Source: Planctomycetota bacterium (GTDB lineage: Bacteria; Planctomycetota; UBA1135; UBA2386). From it: a stretch of DNA of 10,478 nt. The position numbers were made by a program, and so were the translations under genes. The notes beneath the pieces were generated by a model. It did not search any database and had not been told where the DNA came from. It saw nothing but the letters and a program-made list of their open reading frames with translations. The stretch is from NCBI GenBank assembly GCA_023433825.1, contig JAEYTU010000540.1, positions 1-10,478 on the forward strand. The letters are read 5' to 3'. Below, piece after piece: positions 9,401-10,478 of this stretch (its first letter is position 1; each line of letters starts with the position of its first letter).

Positions 9401-9770
9401 CGTCGACCCGGCCGTCGCCTTCGCCGCAACACTCACCCGGTCGTCGTACTGGGGCCCTCCGCCGGACGGTCTCGACGAACACGTCGCGCTTTGCCGCGCC
9501 TACCTCGACGCCGAACTCGAGGACGTGTTGCGCGAAGCGCTGGTTCGCTGCGAGGGTCCGCAGACGAATGCGATCGCGCGCACGCTGCTGCGGCTGACCG
9601 GACGACCGGTCCCGTTCCGTGACGGCGTCGCCGCGCCGAGGAACGCCGCCGACGTCGCCCACGCCGCTGCCGCGCGCGCGCGCCACAGCGGCATCACTGC
9701 GCTGTCCCCCACCGAACGCGCAATCCTCACCCGCCTCGCCCGCTTGCGCGGACTCGAGATCGGAGACTGA
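3429..9770 (+). CDS. Giant secreted alpha-2-macroglobulin-like thioester protein with C-terminal helical extension
   Basis: The protein has 2113 residues from ATG 3429; a TTG at 3387 would add 14 Pro/Ala-rich residues before the signal peptide. Residues 1-39 are a signal peptide with an Arg-rich start, a hydrophobic core and cleavage at ALAA|Q40, and there is no lipobox cysteine. A helical N-terminal module (about 52-230) is followed by beta macroglobulin-like domains. MG2 is marked by FVDRPVYRAGEF from 389. The bait-region domain starts near 697 (PGDEV, AIVDERVF), with a Gly/Pro-rich bait-like linker at 745-831. The A2M domain begins at 832 (RTDANGRASLTFRLPDTVTR). The thioester domain carries YPYGCAEQT, with Cys1047 and Gln1050. 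A terminal MG domain ends near 1490 (MYEERIHGRTGG at 1473). Residues about 1491-2113 are an acidic linker plus a helical extension, unlike typical bacterial A2Ms, which stop after the last MG domain. Known A2Ms trap proteases covalently after bait cleavage; here that role is inferred from the intact motifs. Paralogues lie on both sides in the same orientation. Confidence 0.93.
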   Translation: MLEPAPAATRRLSIRRPSRWLAALVAVGLAVGAGDALAAQTQPQPQTLTQPSSAAAFVERLLRGDDDGARAMAVATPDLAEQTLRLATLTPPRERVGTLTALAAAVRSQPVGLRALRAAATAMLEAQHRVAWLPDGYAELVPRRTVDDADEESSVRAKSAPQCTALLARLRSLVQEHRAAGTPGAELDPIDAWLDLAAIGVLDDMPQRIRVGASLRLPEPTAEPVLARLFSFPIGNSVEQFRSVDGAPAVTAVLPAGVASATLHAPPGSWLLELRGATSRALGRLVVSDLDLASVVVGHDAVVVATHVGPDGVAAAAGVALRATLGRAGAPAIVVDATTDADGVASFAIPDGVTNFTVEGATSRGPAWCTTRVSSDDVEPYTGLVGHVFVDRPVYRAGEFVQGRVLIRSMRSDADGRIAASTPPALRLRIRLHGRPEWRSEVRDDAVVDVTTDAHGVATFTAHLPDAADPGIRRLTVYVHGQREPVVVAHPFVVESFRRSPLLVDLALTDRTPSSTNVDGLVTANYANGAAAADVPVTLRIADDARTTTEVVRTNADGRAPFVVRRVEGPVMPELSVTAVVAGADGQELRVERSVATKAPADRWQPLGHGLEATSPPRVGTPWTFRVRGRPDLGSALSIVGHRGILHALPLRADSDGWCTFRLTPDDRWWPRVSLVRPVAGEWMPGSRSTFVTAERESLHVTGEGPTRARPGDEVTWTWTCRDDQRRGVVADLAVAIVDERVFRSHADRTEAPVRSLAPAVHPVSSDVACSEIPLDAAQLDVPFARLMDHGIVPGPYFGIGAEPFRRPPGAGGSMAGDSWPSPDSRPLRQDFRATAHFAGRMRTDANGRASLTFRLPDTVTRYRLTAVAVRADDVTSAIRTDTCTVSLPLATDLVLPRLLRTGDAVDATAVVAIEDPTDFPSNAEPIVEVVGNDSVVAHAASPRRSSKGVWITPVRLTAHTPGETRLIAATSHPSGADRAAFEQSVVSDAIQTTLRTAALVGRSHLDLDRAPVGDAVPVRQYLSISATPTAVAADLAARLRAYPYGCAEQTLSRLAGWLAEHRAARLAHGVPVRSTKPSSIDTAPLLDRLRTMQGRSGASWWPGAPIDREATIVFRNGLAMLREAGIDRAAHGLQTFDRFEIDESGVRRALAANDPSLRLRAIVELDLAIGSIRADPEAWWAPRAVESMLRILDVPVPRGLLARAGRSAIAVGNRAAAQQIANRLRDGVDIRVEGPFPAFGEDAVAATADALELFLDLGDPHAATCTANLLAAIAAANGQMTTHSQAAAALALARLRTTNDDAANATRVVTVEIEGVVHRWVVDLSSTSPQTFTLEAAVVGPIVVDAGSTSRLLVERVAEFVESGATAAATANGLVVSRRVARDTDGDLRCGDRLAMTLQVTSATDQRYVMLRCPMPAGFEPVESSAPYQRDDAELTFGIERLTAQSPLSIRVELVAGFSGLVAWPPVAAFAMYEERIHGRTGGEVLAIGSTPAAPATQDVVVLTPRPKEEAVPESPDPEIDEREIERLLGSTHAIVVLDPEDRADRLSEIAEWIANAVEPDPDDHGDEDVTSPDVVAQRRGWLAARARTLVDHFAPHGRTTSDPTLATCAVALARYLPPPQARAVLDRLAMDPRDTWYSLAHLDVLLDGLPERDTIDFVRRLVAAFAHRDGEGTPYTVGQLHLRRRGLVADLLLDAVLDATSDRARVAYDLLPASQREHVPLSRRLALATGDEFRRLVMRAIHGTSADRLAAWTAIEDRATGDVHDDDEIPRHLVHALLAAASDAEIAALHVRTRTGQGFADLFGLACTRGLRELPHAPEDSLADLTEILFAAHGGDTRARRLLREMLQADCDAERHRRRAEWRTWRYRFAGPPDHEANDATNDVPDIALATPAFPIRIGTNGDVQPFLRKLASADRRRLLVAAPDVWTVEELVELIAMASRDDVADLVPTFAAQALDARSAAIRTALSDHDTDALRLLCAMDLTTLRDLVDPAVAFAATLTRSSYWGPPPDGLDEHVALCRAYLDAELEDVLREALVRCEGPQTNAIARTLLRLTGRPVPFRDGVAAPRNAADVAHAAAARARHSGITALSPTERAILTRLARLRGLEIGD
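9762..9765 (+). promoter_or_regulatory. Ribosome binding site of the third A2M-like gene (GGAG)
   Basis: GGAG lies 8 nt before ATG 9774, inside the last codons of the upstream A2M-like gene. This is the clearest Shine-Dalgarno match in the window. With only 3 nt between the upstream TGA and the ATG, it points to translational coupling of the two genes. Confidence 0.6.
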
Positions 9771-9773
9771 ACG

Positions 9774-10478
9774 ATGACACGCCTCCTGCTCGTCCTGACG
9801 CTCGTCCTGGGACTGCTCCCGGCGCAGGGGCGCGACGACGCGTTCGTCGAATGCGTGCTCCGGGGTGACCTCGCCGGCGCGCGCGCGCGCGCGGCGGACT
9901 CAGCGCGAAGTCTGCCCGAGCGGGCGCTGCTGCTCGCATCGCTGGCACCACCACACGAACGGGTCGTCGCGATGACCGCGATCGCGAGCATGTCGGTGCG
10001 CGACCCCGTCGGATTGCGTGCGCTGCGGGCCGCGGCGTCGACGTTGCTCGTCGTCGAGTCGCGCGACCATCTGCTGCCCGCCGACGCGGCGCGGATCACC
10101 GTCCCGGTCGCCGGCGGCGATTCCGACGATCCGACGCCACCGTTCGCGGTTCTCCTGCAGCAGCTCCGACAGCTCTGCGCGGCACGCCGTGCGAACGCAC
10201 GCGGCGACGACATCGCAGCGCTCGACGAGATCGACGCGTGGCTCGAATGGGCGGCGGTCGGCAGCTTCGACGACGTTCGGCATCGGATCCGCGTCGGCGA
10301 CGCACTGCGCCTGGAGCAACCACTCGCCGAGACGATCGACGTTCGCCGCTACGCGTTTCCGCTCGATCGAGGCATCGAGGACTTCACGACGCTCGCCGAT
10401 CCCGCGCCGGTGTCGGTTCGCTTCCCCGCCGGGACCTCGAGCGCGTCGCTGACCGCACCGCCTGGCTCGTGGCTGATC
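9774..10478 (+). CDS. N-terminal part of a third A2M-like paralogue (3' truncated by window edge)
   Basis: The frame is open from ATG 9774 to the end of the window, giving 235 residues. The signal peptide MTRLLLVLTLVLGLLPA is cleaved before Gln18 and has no lipobox. The rest matches the N-terminal module of the preceding A2M-like protein almost without gaps: FVECVLRGDLAGARA against FVERLLRGDDDGARA, APPHERV against TPPRERV, PVGLRALRAAA in both, EIDAWLEWAAVG against PIDAWLDLAAIG, RIRVGDALRL against RIRVGASLRL, and APPGSWL in both. The MG2, bait and thioester regions fall beyond the window, so calling the whole gene A2M-like is an inference from this homology. The start is well supported by GGAG at 9762-9765 and lies 3 nt after the previous stop. 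It is probably the next gene of the same operon. An alternating GC run at 9877-9893 lies early in the coding region. Confidence 0.88.
   Translation, partial: MTRLLLVLTLVLGLLPAQGRDDAFVECVLRGDLAGARARAADSARSLPERALLLASLAPPHERVVAMTAIASMSVRDPVGLRALRAAASTLLVVESRDHLLPADAARITVPVAGGDSDDPTPPFAVLLQQLRQLCAARRANARGDDIAALDEIDAWLEWAAVGSFDDVRHRIRVGDALRLEQPLAETIDVRRYAFPLDRGIEDFTTLADPAPVSVRFPAGTSSASLTAPPGSWLI
9877..9893 (+). repeat. Alternating GC dinucleotide run
   Basis: Seventeen bases of uninterrupted GCGC alternation lie about 100 nt into the third A2M-like gene, encoding part of an Ala-Arg stretch (GARARAA). Runs of this kind can adopt Z-DNA or slip during replication, and a change of one 2-nt unit would shift the frame. 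Ala and Arg codons in GC-rich DNA also produce such runs by chance (a 13-nt run lies at 9671-9683), so no function is claimed. Confidence 0.5.

Overview
The window is high-GC bacterial DNA (clearly GC-rich, with strong GNC/CGN codon use), almost fully coding, with every real gene on the + strand. Large secreted proteins, threonine-rich secreted beta-type proteins, signal peptides that all end in Ala|Gln, and weak or absent Shine-Dalgarno sequences together suggest a member of the Planctomycetota (or a close PVC relative). That assignment is by style only; no rRNA or marker gene is present.

Layout, left to right: (1) 2-1201, the C-terminal 399 residues of a large protein that begins before the window. 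Its tail is homologous to the tail of gene 4. (2) 1247-2278, a secreted threonine-rich protein of unknown function. (3) about 2291/2294-3346, a tandem-duplicated paralogue of gene 2. It lies in the same reading frame 12 nt after the gene 2 stop and has no ATG, GTG or TTG where its signal peptide should begin. (4) 3429-9770, a 2113-residue alpha-2-macroglobulin (A2M)-like protein with a canonical thioester motif (GCAEQ), MG2, bait-region, A2M and terminal MG domains, plus an extra C-terminal helical extension of about 620 residues. (5) 9774-10478 (runs off the end), the first 235 residues of a third A2M-like paralogue, probably translationally coupled to gene 4.

The window is therefore part of a tandem array of at least three giant A2M-like genes with a duplicated pair of small secreted beta-type genes between the first and second. 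Gaps of 45, 12, 82 and 3 nt and uniform orientation fit one operon. Bacterial A2Ms trap proteases by bait cleavage and thioester attachment outside the cytoplasm. Genes 4 and 5 are inferred to act there, without a lipoprotein anchor. The role of genes 2 and 3, and whether they work with the A2M proteins, cannot be read from sequence. There is no noncoding stretch longer than 82 nt, and I saw no tRNA, rRNA, CRISPR array, insertion sequence or convincing promoter.
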